38,438 bases of DNA from a virus. The notes beneath the pieces were generated by a model, which was not told the origin of the DNA, did no database searches, and worked only from the letters and a program-made list of their open reading frames with translations. The position numbers and the translations under genes are program-made. Where the stretch lies: positions 1-38,438 of IMG/VR virus record IMGVR_UViG_3300032325_000224; one strand, written 5' to 3'. This document shows, in pieces, positions 13,216-20,632 of this stretch (positions are counted from its first letter, which is position 1; each line of letters begins with the position of its first letter).

Positions 13216-14145
13216 ATGAACTGGCTGAACCTAAGTATTCAAACGCTGGACTCGGAGAACTTCCTCGGAAGCGATCCGACCCAGCGGGCCACATGGCTCT
13301 GCCTGCTGCGATACTGCATCGGGCAAGAGAATGGTGGCACAATCACCGCCTGCGCTGGCTGGGCCGACCGCAAGTGGCAACAGCTCGTCCGGGTCACAAG
13401 AGACGAAGTACAAAGTGCCTGCGACCTCTGGCAATGGGATGGTGAGACGCTGGTCGTCTGGGGTTATCCGATCGAGAAAGAGCAGGAGGTTCAACGCAAC
13501 CGTGAGAGCGGCGCAAGAGGTGGATTGAAAGGCGGAAAATCAACATCAGAAGCAAAGGCTCAAGCCGCTAAAACTAACGGCAGCAAGGGAGGAAGACCAA
13601 AAACCCAAAGCGAAACCCAAAGCGAAACCCAAAGCGGAACCGAAAGCGAAACCCAAACGGAAAGGAAAGGAAAGGAAGGGAAAGGAACACTCCCCCCTAC
13701 CCCCCAAAGCGAAGCGAGCGAGAGCTCGGAGGATTTTTATGCCGAGAACATGCCAAGCGATAACGCCAAAGCGATGCTCGAACTCGAAAAGCGCGTACAA
13801 TCGCTCAAGAGCGGCTGGGGGCTTCCTCTGGGATACACGGAGCAAAAACTCCTCGCGGCGGCGTCACGCACCCTCTCCGCGCTAAATTCCACCCAATGGC
13901 AAACCTTGAAGGATTACATGCACGCCAAGATCCCCGAGGGCCGCCCAGCATGGCAGCCACGCACCCGGACGAAGTTCTTAGAAACCGTCGGCGATGTTTG
14001 GAACTACGCGTCAGAATGGAGGAAGCGCCAGGAGGCATCCCGCCCACCGCCGAACACGATCCCGATGCCGGTCTCATCGAGGCCAACCATAAGCCGCGAG
14101 GATCTTGCCGAGTTCTTCGATCCTATCAAAAAACACAAAGTGTGA
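13216..14145 (+). CDS. Replication initiator, lambda O-like, with internal iterons
   Basis: A 309-residue protein. The N-terminal 100 residues (MNWLNLSIQTLDSENFLGSD, then TWLCLLRYCIGQENGGTITA and VTRDEVQSACDLWQWDG) resemble winged-helix initiator domains of phage replication proteins. Residues 105-165 are low-complexity and charged: 'GARGGLKGG', the TQSE repeats encoded by the 12-bp iterons, and a Ser/Glu stretch. The C-terminal part (YTEQKLLAAASRTLSALNST and RTKFLETVGDVWNYA) is helical and could bind a helicase or loader. The position between an SSB-like gene and packaging genes and the iterons inside the gene strongly recall lambda gene O. No helicase gene was recognised, so host DnaB would be needed. 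Confidence 0.65.
   Translation: MNWLNLSIQTLDSENFLGSDPTQRATWLCLLRYCIGQENGGTITACAGWADRKWQQLVRVTRDEVQSACDLWQWDGETLVVWGYPIEKEQEVQRNRESGARGGLKGGKSTSEAKAQAAKTNGSKGGRPKTQSETQSETQSGTESETQTERKGKEGKGTLPPTPQSEASESSEDFYAENMPSDNAKAMLELEKRVQSLKSGWGLPLGYTEQKLLAAASRTLSALNSTQWQTLKDYMHAKIPEGRPAWQPRTRTKFLETVGDVWNYASEWRKRQEASRPPPNTIPMPVSSRPTISREDLAEFFDPIKKHKV
13601..13660 (+). repeat. 12-bp iterons, candidate replication origin
   Basis: Five tandem 12-base units: three exact copies of AAACCCAAAGCG (13601-13636), then two diverged ones (13637-13648, 13649-13660). They are followed by a GGAAA-type purine tract and a C-rich tract up to 13706. The units lie in the linker region of the replication gene and encode TQSE repeats. 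Tandem iterons inside an initiator gene are the lambda ori arrangement. Confidence 0.6.
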
Positions 14146-14205
14146 AAATAGGATGAAACCTTTTGCGCTAATCCTCCCAAAGCATCAAATGACAACAAAG
14201 ACGCC

Positions 14206-14769
14206 ATGAGCGACGAAGATCCCTACACCATGCGCCAAGATCGCGAGGATGCTCGGTACGCCAAAGAGTACCAAGCATGGATCGCCAGCCTCTCGCCCGA
14301 GGAGCGAAGGAAGGTCGCCAGCATGGGGATCGACAAACCCGACCTCGCCCGCTCATCAAATGGCGTCGGCCTCTTACGCGACGCGGCGGAGAGCTACAGC
14401 GCCAAAACCTTCGACGCCGATGAGGATGAAGAGCCGAACGAAGAGCCACCATCAACCATCAACAGCGACCAGATTTGGGACATTATGCGCCGGCTGATCG
14501 GCGAGTTGGCCAGCGACAAAAACCCCGGACTCACCATGGACTGCGCGACACTGGTTGCCGGGCTCGCCTACCAGGGCAACTCGATGACCGACATAGCCAA
14601 GCGCCATGGCATCACGCGGGCGGCAGTGAGCAAGAGGTGCATCGAGATGACCGACGCGCTAAAGATCAAGCCATACCGTGCCATGAGAAGTGGACACGCA
14701 CGCAAGGCGTACCAGCAGGCCCGAATCCTTTCCGTACAAAAACAAAAACTAGAGATCCATGGACACTGA
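14206..14769 (+). CDS. Hypothetical protein with C-terminal helix-turn-helix
   Basis: A 187-residue protein. The N-terminal half is highly charged (EDPYTMRQDREDARYAKEYQ; later EDEEPNEEPP). The C-terminal half contains 'LVAGLAYQGNSMTDIAKRHG' and 'ITRAAVSKRCIEMTD', a good sigma-factor/resolvase-type helix-turn-helix, and a basic helix after it. It could be a late-gene regulator or a small-terminase-like DNA-binding protein; a separate Nu1-like gene lies downstream, so regulator is preferred. A possible 18-codon leader (14153-14209) ends in a TGA overlapping its ATG. Confidence 0.6.
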   Translation: MSDEDPYTMRQDREDARYAKEYQAWIASLSPEERRKVASMGIDKPDLARSSNGVGLLRDAAESYSAKTFDADEDEEPNEEPPSTINSDQIWDIMRRLIGELASDKNPGLTMDCATLVAGLAYQGNSMTDIAKRHGITRAAVSKRCIEMTDALKIKPYRAMRSGHARKAYQQARILSVQKQKLEIHGH

Positions 14770-15502
14770 AATCATCACCGAGGTCGCCCGCAGCAATCCA
14801 TCGCTACCGGGATTTGAAACACCGCGCATCACCGCAACTCCGACCGGACTGGTCTTCGGCGATGAGGCGCCCGATATGGTCGAGATCGAGGACATCCTCG
14901 TCAAAGCCGCCAAGATGCGGGAATCATCCACATGGATCATCGGCGATGCCATCAACTGGGTAAAATCCACCACAGGATCATTCGACTATATTCGCGCCAG
15001 CAACCTCACGAGGTTGGAGGTGAGCACGCTGATGCGTGTCGCCCTCGTCGCCAAGAATGTGCCACTCACCATCCGTAAAGAGCGCCTCTCGTTTGACCAT
15101 CACCGGGCAGTCGCATCACTCAAAAACCCTGATGACCAATCGATGTGGCTGGAGACAGCGGCTAAGAAGGAGATGAGCGGCGACATGCTGCGTAAGTCCA
15201 TCAAGCTCGGCCGCGTGGCTACCAAGGAGGACATGGAGAAGCCGACCGGCGGAGGCATCGACAACGCCATCCCGCATGTGAACCGGCTCTGTGTGTTCCG
15301 CCGTTCCCTCGAAGACGCCGGATGGTTCGATGAGGTCGATGAGGAGATGCTCTACTCGCTGCACAAAGACCTGCTGCCGGTCGTGGAGTTTCACGCCTAT
15401 GTGGGACAGAAGATCGCCACCGGTCAAAACTATGTCGTGGCCAATGAGTACGACGAAGACATCAAGAAAATCCGCGATACTTACAAAATCGGAGAGATAT
15501 GA
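14759..15502 (+). CDS. Hypothetical protein with ParB-like HTH segment
   Basis: A 247-residue protein. Central region: 'SFDYIRASNLTRLEVSTLMR' then 'NVPLTIRKERLSFDHHRAVA', and 'QSMWLETAAKKEMSGDMLRK'. This 'SFDHHRAVA...' pattern is found in HTH proteins of the ParB/KorB type and in phage regulators. The last 90 residues (VNRLCVFRRSLEDAGWFDEV...) are unrelated to anything I recognise. It overlaps the previous gene by 11 bases and the next by 4 (ATGA). A DNA-binding role is likely; the function is unknown. Confidence 0.55.
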   Translation: MDTEIITEVARSNPSLPGFETPRITATPTGLVFGDEAPDMVEIEDILVKAAKMRESSTWIIGDAINWVKSTTGSFDYIRASNLTRLEVSTLMRVALVAKNVPLTIRKERLSFDHHRAVASLKNPDDQSMWLETAAKKEMSGDMLRKSIKLGRVATKEDMEKPTGGGIDNAIPHVNRLCVFRRSLEDAGWFDEVDEEMLYSLHKDLLPVVEFHAYVGQKIATGQNYVVANEYDEDIKKIRDTYKIGEI

Positions 15503-16251
15503 AAATCGAATCCCCAGACGACTTTGACTTTTCGGTCCTCGACACAAATCTGGGACTCGAAGACATTGAAGATTTAGAATTTAGCGAAATCGAATCAAAG
15601 GAACCGCCCCCAGGGCTCTTCCCACTAAAGAAAAACCACTTCCTCCAACAATTTCACGAAGCAAAGGCAAAGGACAAAAGCAAAAGAAGAGGAGTCAAAA
15701 GGTACATCAAGCCAGAGAATGCCAAACAGGTTCTTGCCTACCTTCCAGAGACCGGAGACACCACGCACGCAGTCGTGCGCGGTGATTTTGTGGTGGGTGA
15801 TATGATACCGGTCATCCTCAGAGGCAAACCGGCCAACTTAGTTCAAATCACCACGCTCGGCATGAGTGAAGGGAATGCCAAGATGCTCGCTGAATTAAAA
15901 GCCAAGGGACTGATTCAAGATCTCAAAATCATGGTCTCGCACTATTTCGCCAGCGTTGATGCCGAGAGCACATTCGCCCGAGTCTGTCAGATACTGGGTC
16001 ATCCACCAACCATCACACGGAACCACACCAAAGTCATTCTGATTGCACAGGATCCTGATTACTTTGTGATTGCTGGATCGGCCAACCTTCGATCCTCCGA
16101 TAATGTCGAGCAGTTCGCAATCTGGAACGACCAACAGGTTTTTGATTTTCACCGGACATGGATAGATGAGCTCGCTGAACACTACTCAAAAGACCATAAG
16201 GAATCTTTTAAGGGAGGGGTCCGAGGGCGCGGCTTTGCGGACCTACATTAA
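15499..16251 (+). CDS. Phospholipase D-like (HKD) nuclease domain protein
   Basis: A 250-residue protein. The first 65 residues are acidic and probably disordered. The C-terminal half has 'RNHTKVILIAQD', an H-x-K-x4-D motif, then 'IAGSANLRSSDNVEQFAI' with the GSAN/N element that follows the catalytic His-Lys in PLD enzymes, and 'FHRTWIDEL'. Only one HKD motif is present, as in Nuc and BfiI nucleases, which work as dimers. The likely activity is metal-independent phosphodiester cleavage of DNA. It lies just before the terminase genes, so it could serve packaging or attack host DNA. It is somewhat more AT-rich than the genes on either side. Confidence 0.75.
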   Translation: MKIESPDDFDFSVLDTNLGLEDIEDLEFSEIESKEPPPGLFPLKKNHFLQQFHEAKAKDKSKRRGVKRYIKPENAKQVLAYLPETGDTTHAVVRGDFVVGDMIPVILRGKPANLVQITTLGMSEGNAKMLAELKAKGLIQDLKIMVSHYFASVDAESTFARVCQILGHPPTITRNHTKVILIAQDPDYFVIAGSANLRSSDNVEQFAIWNDQQVFDFHRTWIDELAEHYSKDHKESFKGGVRGRGFADLH

Positions 16252-16303
16252 AAAAATGTGAGAAAACTCTTTTTGACCTTACACCTCGGTCAGTTGACAA
16301 GCC
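16252..16303 (+). promoter_or_regulatory. Gap before terminase; possible late control or cos-proximal site
   Basis: This 52-base gap contains TTGACC (16273), a TGACC...GGTCA inverted repeat with 9-base centre (16274-16292) and TTGACA (16294) 10 bases before the terminase ATG. In lambda-type phages cos lies just upstream of the small terminase gene, so this gap and the end of the PLD gene are the place to look for it. No -10 is clear. Confidence 0.35.
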
Positions 16304-16981
16304 ATGGACATCAACTCTGAACAGTACAGCCGCATCCGCAAAGCGAATGTGGCCAACATCCTCAAAAAGCTCAAGGAGGGCAAGACGCTTTCACGCGATG
16401 ACTGGTCGCAGATCGAGGATTACAAAGCCAAAGCCGACAAACCGATCGAGGATGTCACCGAGATCAAAAAGACTGCGAAAAGCTGGGTCGAGCTCGCCGA
16501 GGTTTTGGGAGTTGCTCGCCAGACCGTCGATGTTTGGAAGAAGAAGCCGGGATCGCCGAAGCCGAGGTCGAACGGAACCCATGATGTCCTCAAGTGGGTG
16601 GCCTTCATTAAGGCCGAGGGGCTCGCGGCCAAGGGGCAATCCGAAACACCCGACGAGGCCGAGCTTCGCCTGCGGAAACTCTTCGCCGAGGTCGAGGATC
16701 GAGAGCTCAAGGTGCTAGTTCGCAAGGGGCAATTTGTCCCGATCGACGCGGTGCGTGAGCGGTGGTTCTATCACATCGGGCAGGCAAACTCGCTTTTGAG
16801 GAACAAGCTCGAAAACGAATTGCCGCCGCTGCTGGTCGGCAGAGATGCGGTGGATATCCGCAAAGAAAATGCCCGAGTGGTCGACGAGTACATCGCGATC
16901 ATGAACTCCGGCGAGCAAAAGCAGATCCCAAAACTTGAAACCAGAGGACGAAAAAAATCCGACGACCGACCTGCTCGATAA
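16304..16981 (+). CDS. terS: Terminase small subunit, Nu1-like
   Basis: A 225-residue protein in front of the large terminase. Residues 60-90 (TAKSWVELAEVLGVARQTVD) form a helix-turn-helix for recognising the packaging site. 'DEAELRLRKLFAEVEDRELKV' followed by 'GQFVPIDAVRERWFYHIGQA' and 'LLRNKLENELPPLLVG' is the characteristic helical oligomerisation region of Nu1/DUF1441-type small subunits. The basic C-terminus (RGRKKSDDRPAR) overlaps the large-subunit start by 47 bases, giving translational coupling. It is a normal length for the family. Confidence 0.85.
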   Translation: MDINSEQYSRIRKANVANILKKLKEGKTLSRDDWSQIEDYKAKADKPIEDVTEIKKTAKSWVELAEVLGVARQTVDVWKKKPGSPKPRSNGTHDVLKWVAFIKAEGLAAKGQSETPDEAELRLRKLFAEVEDRELKVLVRKGQFVPIDAVRERWFYHIGQANSLLRNKLENELPPLLVGRDAVDIRKENARVVDEYIAIMNSGEQKQIPKLETRGRKKSDDRPAR

Positions 16982-18821
16982 CATCCTGCGGGCCGGCCAT
17001 GTGATCACCGACCGCCGCCCGCCGTGGCAGTGGTGCGAGGATCACATCGAGTCGATTCCCTACTCACCGATACCCGGTGGGTTCCAATCAGGCAACACAC
17101 CATGGATCCGCGAACCATTGGAGGCGCTGGCCGATCCGTCGGTATCGCTGGTGTCGATCATCGCAGCGATTCAGGCGGGCAAAACGATGACGGCAGAGCT
17201 TGGATCGTGCTGGATCGCGGCGAATGCGCCCGGACCAATGCTCTGGCTCGACCAGACCGATGCCGACGCCAAAGATCAGATGGAAAACCGCTTGCAGGTG
17301 CTCTGGAAGCAATGCGCGCCGATTCGGGAGATTTTGCCGCGGCAACAAGGGACCGAAAGGCACAAGCTCAAGCGCAACTCGGTCGCATTTCTCAACGGCA
17401 TGACCGGCTGGGTGCTCGGTGCTCACTCCAAGACCAATCTCCAACGCCGCTCGATCCGCTGGTTGATCGGCGATGAGACCTGGCGCTGGCCATCGGGTCA
17501 CATGGCCGAGGCCGAGGCGCGGGTCACCGCCTTCGGTTGGCTGGGCAAAAGGTTCTTCGTGTCGCAGGCCGGCGAGGTCGACGACGACACCGATCGGAAA
17601 TTTCGATCGACCGACCAGCGTGAATGGTGCTGGCGATGCCCGAGTTGCAAAACCACCCAACCATGGAAATGGGAAAACATCGAGTGGTCGAAGGATTGCC
17701 GCCTCGAAGATGGCGCGTGGGACTACGAGCGGGTGCGTGAGACCACCGAAATGTTCTGCGAGTGCGGCGCCCGCTTTCCCGATACCGACCGATCACGGCG
17801 TGAGCTCAACAACCCTCTGAACGGGGCGCGTTATGTCGCCCAGAACCCCGGAGCGGCGAAGTCGAATGTCGGCTTTCATTGGAATGGCCTCTGCGCTGGA
17901 TCGTGGGGCAACTTGGCCGAGATTTACCTTCGGGCGAAAGCGTCGGCACGCACCGGCGACATGGAGCAGTTGAAAATCTTCTGGCAGAAGCGTCTCGCTC
18001 TTCCGTTCACCGAATACACCGAGGATTTCTCGATCAAGATCACCGATTCCACCTACGCGCGCGGCGATTTAGCCTGGGAAAAGGAAGGCGCGATCATCGG
18101 TGGCAAGATCCGGGTGCCGGATGAGGATGACGATCCGCCGGTTCGGCTGCGCGTGATGACGGTGGATGTTCAAATGGATCACTTTTGGTACCTCATAACC
18201 CAATGGAGTCCCGATGGATCCAGCCGCCGGATCGACTGGGGAACAGCCCACACCTGGGAAGAGTTGCTCGAACAGCAGGAAAAGTACCGCGTTTCATCCT
18301 CGCTCGTCGGCGTCGATGCCGGATTCAACAGCTACGAGGTCTACCAACGCTGCGCCGAGCACGGATGGGTGGCGCTGATGGGTGACCGCAAGGCCACATG
18401 GACGCACCGACTCAAGCAACGCCTCGGAGTCGGAGTCCGGGTCAAATCGCTCGACCGATTCTATTCTCCGAAACGCTCGATCAACTGCTCGGCGGGCAAA
18501 GTCGCCCAGATGTTCTACTGGTCGAACCTCAACATCAAAGACGCACTATCGCGGATCCGCAGGAACCAAGACCCAGCGCGCGGCCCGACATGGGAGGTGC
18601 CGGTCGAAGCTCTCGCCGAGGTAGACAACGACGAAAAGAAGATCGCGTACCTGAGCCAGATGGAATCCGAGATGCGGATCAAGGATGGTGACCGCTGGCA
18701 ATGGTCGCGGATCCAAAAGCGGCCGAACCACCTTCTCGACTGCGAGGCGATGGCGACCGTGTTTGCCTTCATGCTTAAAATACTTGGCCGCGAGACCGAG
18801 CAGGAAGCCGGCGAAGATTGA
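16935..18821 (+). CDS. terL: Terminase large subunit, lambda GpA family
   Basis: A 628-residue packaging motor and nuclease. ATPase domain: Walker-A-like 'AAIQAGKT' at 77-84, Walker B 'IRWLIGDE' at 174-181. A zinc-binding insert follows with CxxC at 235-238 and CxC at 275-277. The RNase-H-like nuclease domain has acidic residues in 'MTVDVQMDH' (411, 415) and 'GVDAGFNS' (461), and a late Asp near 'LLDCEAMA'. This order is that of GpA proteins, which cut at cos. The start is TTG 16935; no in-frame ATG occurs before Walker A, and the coupling with terS supports it. It ends at a TGA embedded in a TTGACA motif. Confidence 0.95.
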   Translation: MKPEDEKNPTTDLLDNILRAGHVITDRRPPWQWCEDHIESIPYSPIPGGFQSGNTPWIREPLEALADPSVSLVSIIAAIQAGKTMTAELGSCWIAANAPGPMLWLDQTDADAKDQMENRLQVLWKQCAPIREILPRQQGTERHKLKRNSVAFLNGMTGWVLGAHSKTNLQRRSIRWLIGDETWRWPSGHMAEAEARVTAFGWLGKRFFVSQAGEVDDDTDRKFRSTDQREWCWRCPSCKTTQPWKWENIEWSKDCRLEDGAWDYERVRETTEMFCECGARFPDTDRSRRELNNPLNGARYVAQNPGAAKSNVGFHWNGLCAGSWGNLAEIYLRAKASARTGDMEQLKIFWQKRLALPFTEYTEDFSIKITDSTYARGDLAWEKEGAIIGGKIRVPDEDDDPPVRLRVMTVDVQMDHFWYLITQWSPDGSSRRIDWGTAHTWEELLEQQEKYRVSSSLVGVDAGFNSYEVYQRCAEHGWVALMGDRKATWTHRLKQRLGVGVRVKSLDRFYSPKRSINCSAGKVAQMFYWSNLNIKDALSRIRRNQDPARGPTWEVPVEALAEVDNDEKKIAYLSQMESEMRIKDGDRWQWSRIQKRPNHLLDCEAMATVFAFMLKILGRETEQEAGED

Positions 18822-18837
18822 CAACTTGTCAGAGGGC

Positions 18838-19083
18838 ATGGCGGCCCTCGACATGACGACAGGTTTTTCCACCGAAGAGGTGGTCGAGATCCTCGAAGAG
18901 AACAAAAAGACACTCAAGAAGCTGATGATCAGCTTCCAAGAGTCTGGATCGCAGATCACTTACAAGCGCCTCGATGATACAAAAGAGATCATCGCGGCCT
19001 GCCAGCACGCTCTCCGCAAGCTCGACCCGATCACCTACGGCAAAACCCGCCGCACCTGTCAGTCAACTGCCGGTAATTTCTAA
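18838..19083 (+). CDS. gpW-like head-tail joining protein
   Basis: An 81-residue protein between terminase and portal, the location of gpW in lambda. 'STEEVVEILEENKKTLKKLM' and 'DDTKEIIAACQHALRKL' are two helices around a short beta hairpin (SQITYKRL), which is the gpW fold plan. gpW-type proteins bind the portal after DNA packaging and help tail attachment. The ATG at 18838 lies 20 bases after a TTGACA motif that includes the terminase stop, with AGAGGG upstream. Confidence 0.7.
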   Translation: MAALDMTTGFSTEEVVEILEENKKTLKKLMISFQESGSQITYKRLDDTKEIIAACQHALRKLDPITYGKTRRTCQSTAGNF

Positions 19084-19084
19084 C

Positions 19085-20509
19085 ATGAACCTGCTGCAAA
19101 AAATCACCAAGTCCGCCGCTTTAGCCTTCGGATGGTCGCCGTATGAGAGCGTCAACCCATCGCCGGTTCGCCAGCGCCTGCCCGCCGCAGCTCCGCAAGA
19201 CCACCGCAAGGAGGCAACGCCACTGGTACGCAACGAACTCATCAAAGGGAGCCGGTATTTGATGAAAAACAGCGGCTTCGCCCGCGAAATGGTCTTCGAC
19301 ATGGCCGTCTACTCGGTCGGCGATGGTCTCAAGATCCAACCCAAGACCGAAGACCGTGAATGGATTGCCGGCGCACTCGACTACTGGGAAGAATGGTCGA
19401 ATCAGTGCGAGGTGACGGGACGATTCTCCCTTTCCGAGTGCGAAATGCTAATCTGCCGCGCAATCGACGAAGACGGTGATATTTTCGTCCATCTTACCCG
19501 CGTTGAAGGCCGCCCGGTGATTCAACTCATCGAAAGCCACCGCGTGAGCGGCGGGAACAACGACGGCACGGTCGATGGCATCCGTTTCGACGGCTATGGC
19601 CGACCAGTTTCGTACAATGTGAAGCAGGATGATGGCACTTTCATCGAGCTTCCGGCCTACTCGGTGCTCCATATCTTCGATCCAGAGCGCGCATCATCGG
19701 CCCGCGGCGTGCCATCACTGGCGCATTCGATCAATCACATCCGCGATGAGATGGAACTTTTGGCGCTCGAAAAGCACGCGCTCAAGGACCATGCCGACAA
19801 ATCGTTCGCGATCACCACGCAGAATGGCGAGATCGATAGCAACGACGGCTTTGGCGGACTGGATATTGACTCAGGCAAGGCCGAAGACAATCCACACAGT
19901 GACCCGACTGCATTGCAAAAGATCGTCGGCGGCAAGTGGGTGGCGCTCAAGCCCGGCGAGGAGCTCAAACCCTTCGAGTCCAACCGCCCATCACCTACTT
20001 TCACTGGATTTCTTGATCACCTCCGCCGCGATTCGGCGTTGGGTGTGGTGCCATACGAGTTCACCGCAGATTCAAGCAAGATCGGCGGCGCTGGCGTCCG
20101 CATGGTGGTTGCAAAGGCCGATCGCCGATTCTCCCACAGGCAAAACATCCTCATCCGCCGCTTTCTCACGCCCGTCTGGAAGTTCGTCATCGGCGACGCC
20201 ATCACTCGTGGCGAGATCCCGCTGATTGCAGGATGGTGGAAGATTTCCGTCGTCACCCCGCGCCGCGTCACCGTCGACGCCGGTCGGGAGTCGCTGCAAA
20301 ACCGCGAGGATGTGAAGGCCGGTCTCAAGACCCTCTCCGATCACTTTGCCGAGCTGGGCATGGACTTCGAGGAGGAAGCCGAACGCCGCGCACGCGACAT
20401 CTCGCACCTGCAAGAACTCGCCAAGAAATACGACATCCCACTTCAGATGCTGTTCGCATCGGGAGTTGCCACCCCGCCGGTCGAAGCGCCGACTGGGCCT
20501 GCGAAGTGA
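19085..20509 (+). CDS. Portal protein, lambda gpB family
   Basis: A 474-residue portal. Family features: 'RNELIKGSRYLMKNSGFARE' near 40, 'LSECEMLICRAIDEDGDIFV' near 120, 'VIQLIESHRV', 'VLHIFDPERASSARGVPSLA' near 200 and 'FTGFLDHLRRDSALGVVPYEF' near 310. Twelve copies would form the ring through which DNA enters and leaves the head. The ATG at 19085 follows the gpW-like stop by one base; the frame is open further upstream but only within the gpW-like gene. Length is slightly below lambda gpB (533). The last residues are Pro-rich. A tRNA gene follows after 12 bases. Confidence 0.93.
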   Translation: MNLLQKITKSAALAFGWSPYESVNPSPVRQRLPAAAPQDHRKEATPLVRNELIKGSRYLMKNSGFAREMVFDMAVYSVGDGLKIQPKTEDREWIAGALDYWEEWSNQCEVTGRFSLSECEMLICRAIDEDGDIFVHLTRVEGRPVIQLIESHRVSGGNNDGTVDGIRFDGYGRPVSYNVKQDDGTFIELPAYSVLHIFDPERASSARGVPSLAHSINHIRDEMELLALEKHALKDHADKSFAITTQNGEIDSNDGFGGLDIDSGKAEDNPHSDPTALQKIVGGKWVALKPGEELKPFESNRPSPTFTGFLDHLRRDSALGVVPYEFTADSSKIGGAGVRMVVAKADRRFSHRQNILIRRFLTPVWKFVIGDAITRGEIPLIAGWWKISVVTPRRVTVDAGRESLQNREDVKAGLKTLSDHFAELGMDFEEEAERRARDISHLQELAKKYDIPLQMLFASGVATPPVEAPTGPAK

Positions 20510-20521
20510 TGTCATCAAAAT

Positions 20522-20598
20522 CGTAGGGCATGCAGTAGCGGTGCTGCACCAGTCTCATAAGCTGGAAAGTGTGGGTTCGACTCCCACCCCTGCAACCA
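20522..20598 (+). tRNA. tRNA-Met(CAT)-like gene in the head operon
   Basis: A 77-base cloverleaf: acceptor CGTAGGG/CCCTGCA with a C-A mismatch at the first pair and one G-T pair, D-arm with TGCA ends around GTAGCGGTGC, anticodon arm CCAGT-CTCATAA-GCTGG (anticodon CAT at 20576? no: 20556-20558), variable loop AAAGT, T-arm GTGGG-TTCGACT-CCCAC, discriminator A and encoded CCA (20596-20598). CAT means Met, or Ile if C34 is modified to lysidine. The C1-A72 mismatch is an initiator-tRNA trait, but the anticodon stem lacks the initiator's three G-C pairs. It sits between portal and protease genes and would be released from the late transcript by host RNases. Confidence 0.85.
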
Positions 20599-20632
20599 AC
20601 TTTTGTTCACGAATTGACACCCCACGCATCGC

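Noticed and set aside
16304-16981. Transcription regulator instead of small terminase
   Set aside because: The helix-turn-helix alone would allow it, but the helical region after residue 105 and the overlap with the large terminase are characteristic of Nu1-type small subunits.
18974-19084. Longer portal protein with start upstream of 19085
   Set aside because: The extension is in the middle of the gpW-like gene and lacks portal-like sequence; ATG 19085 right after the gpW-like stop fits better.
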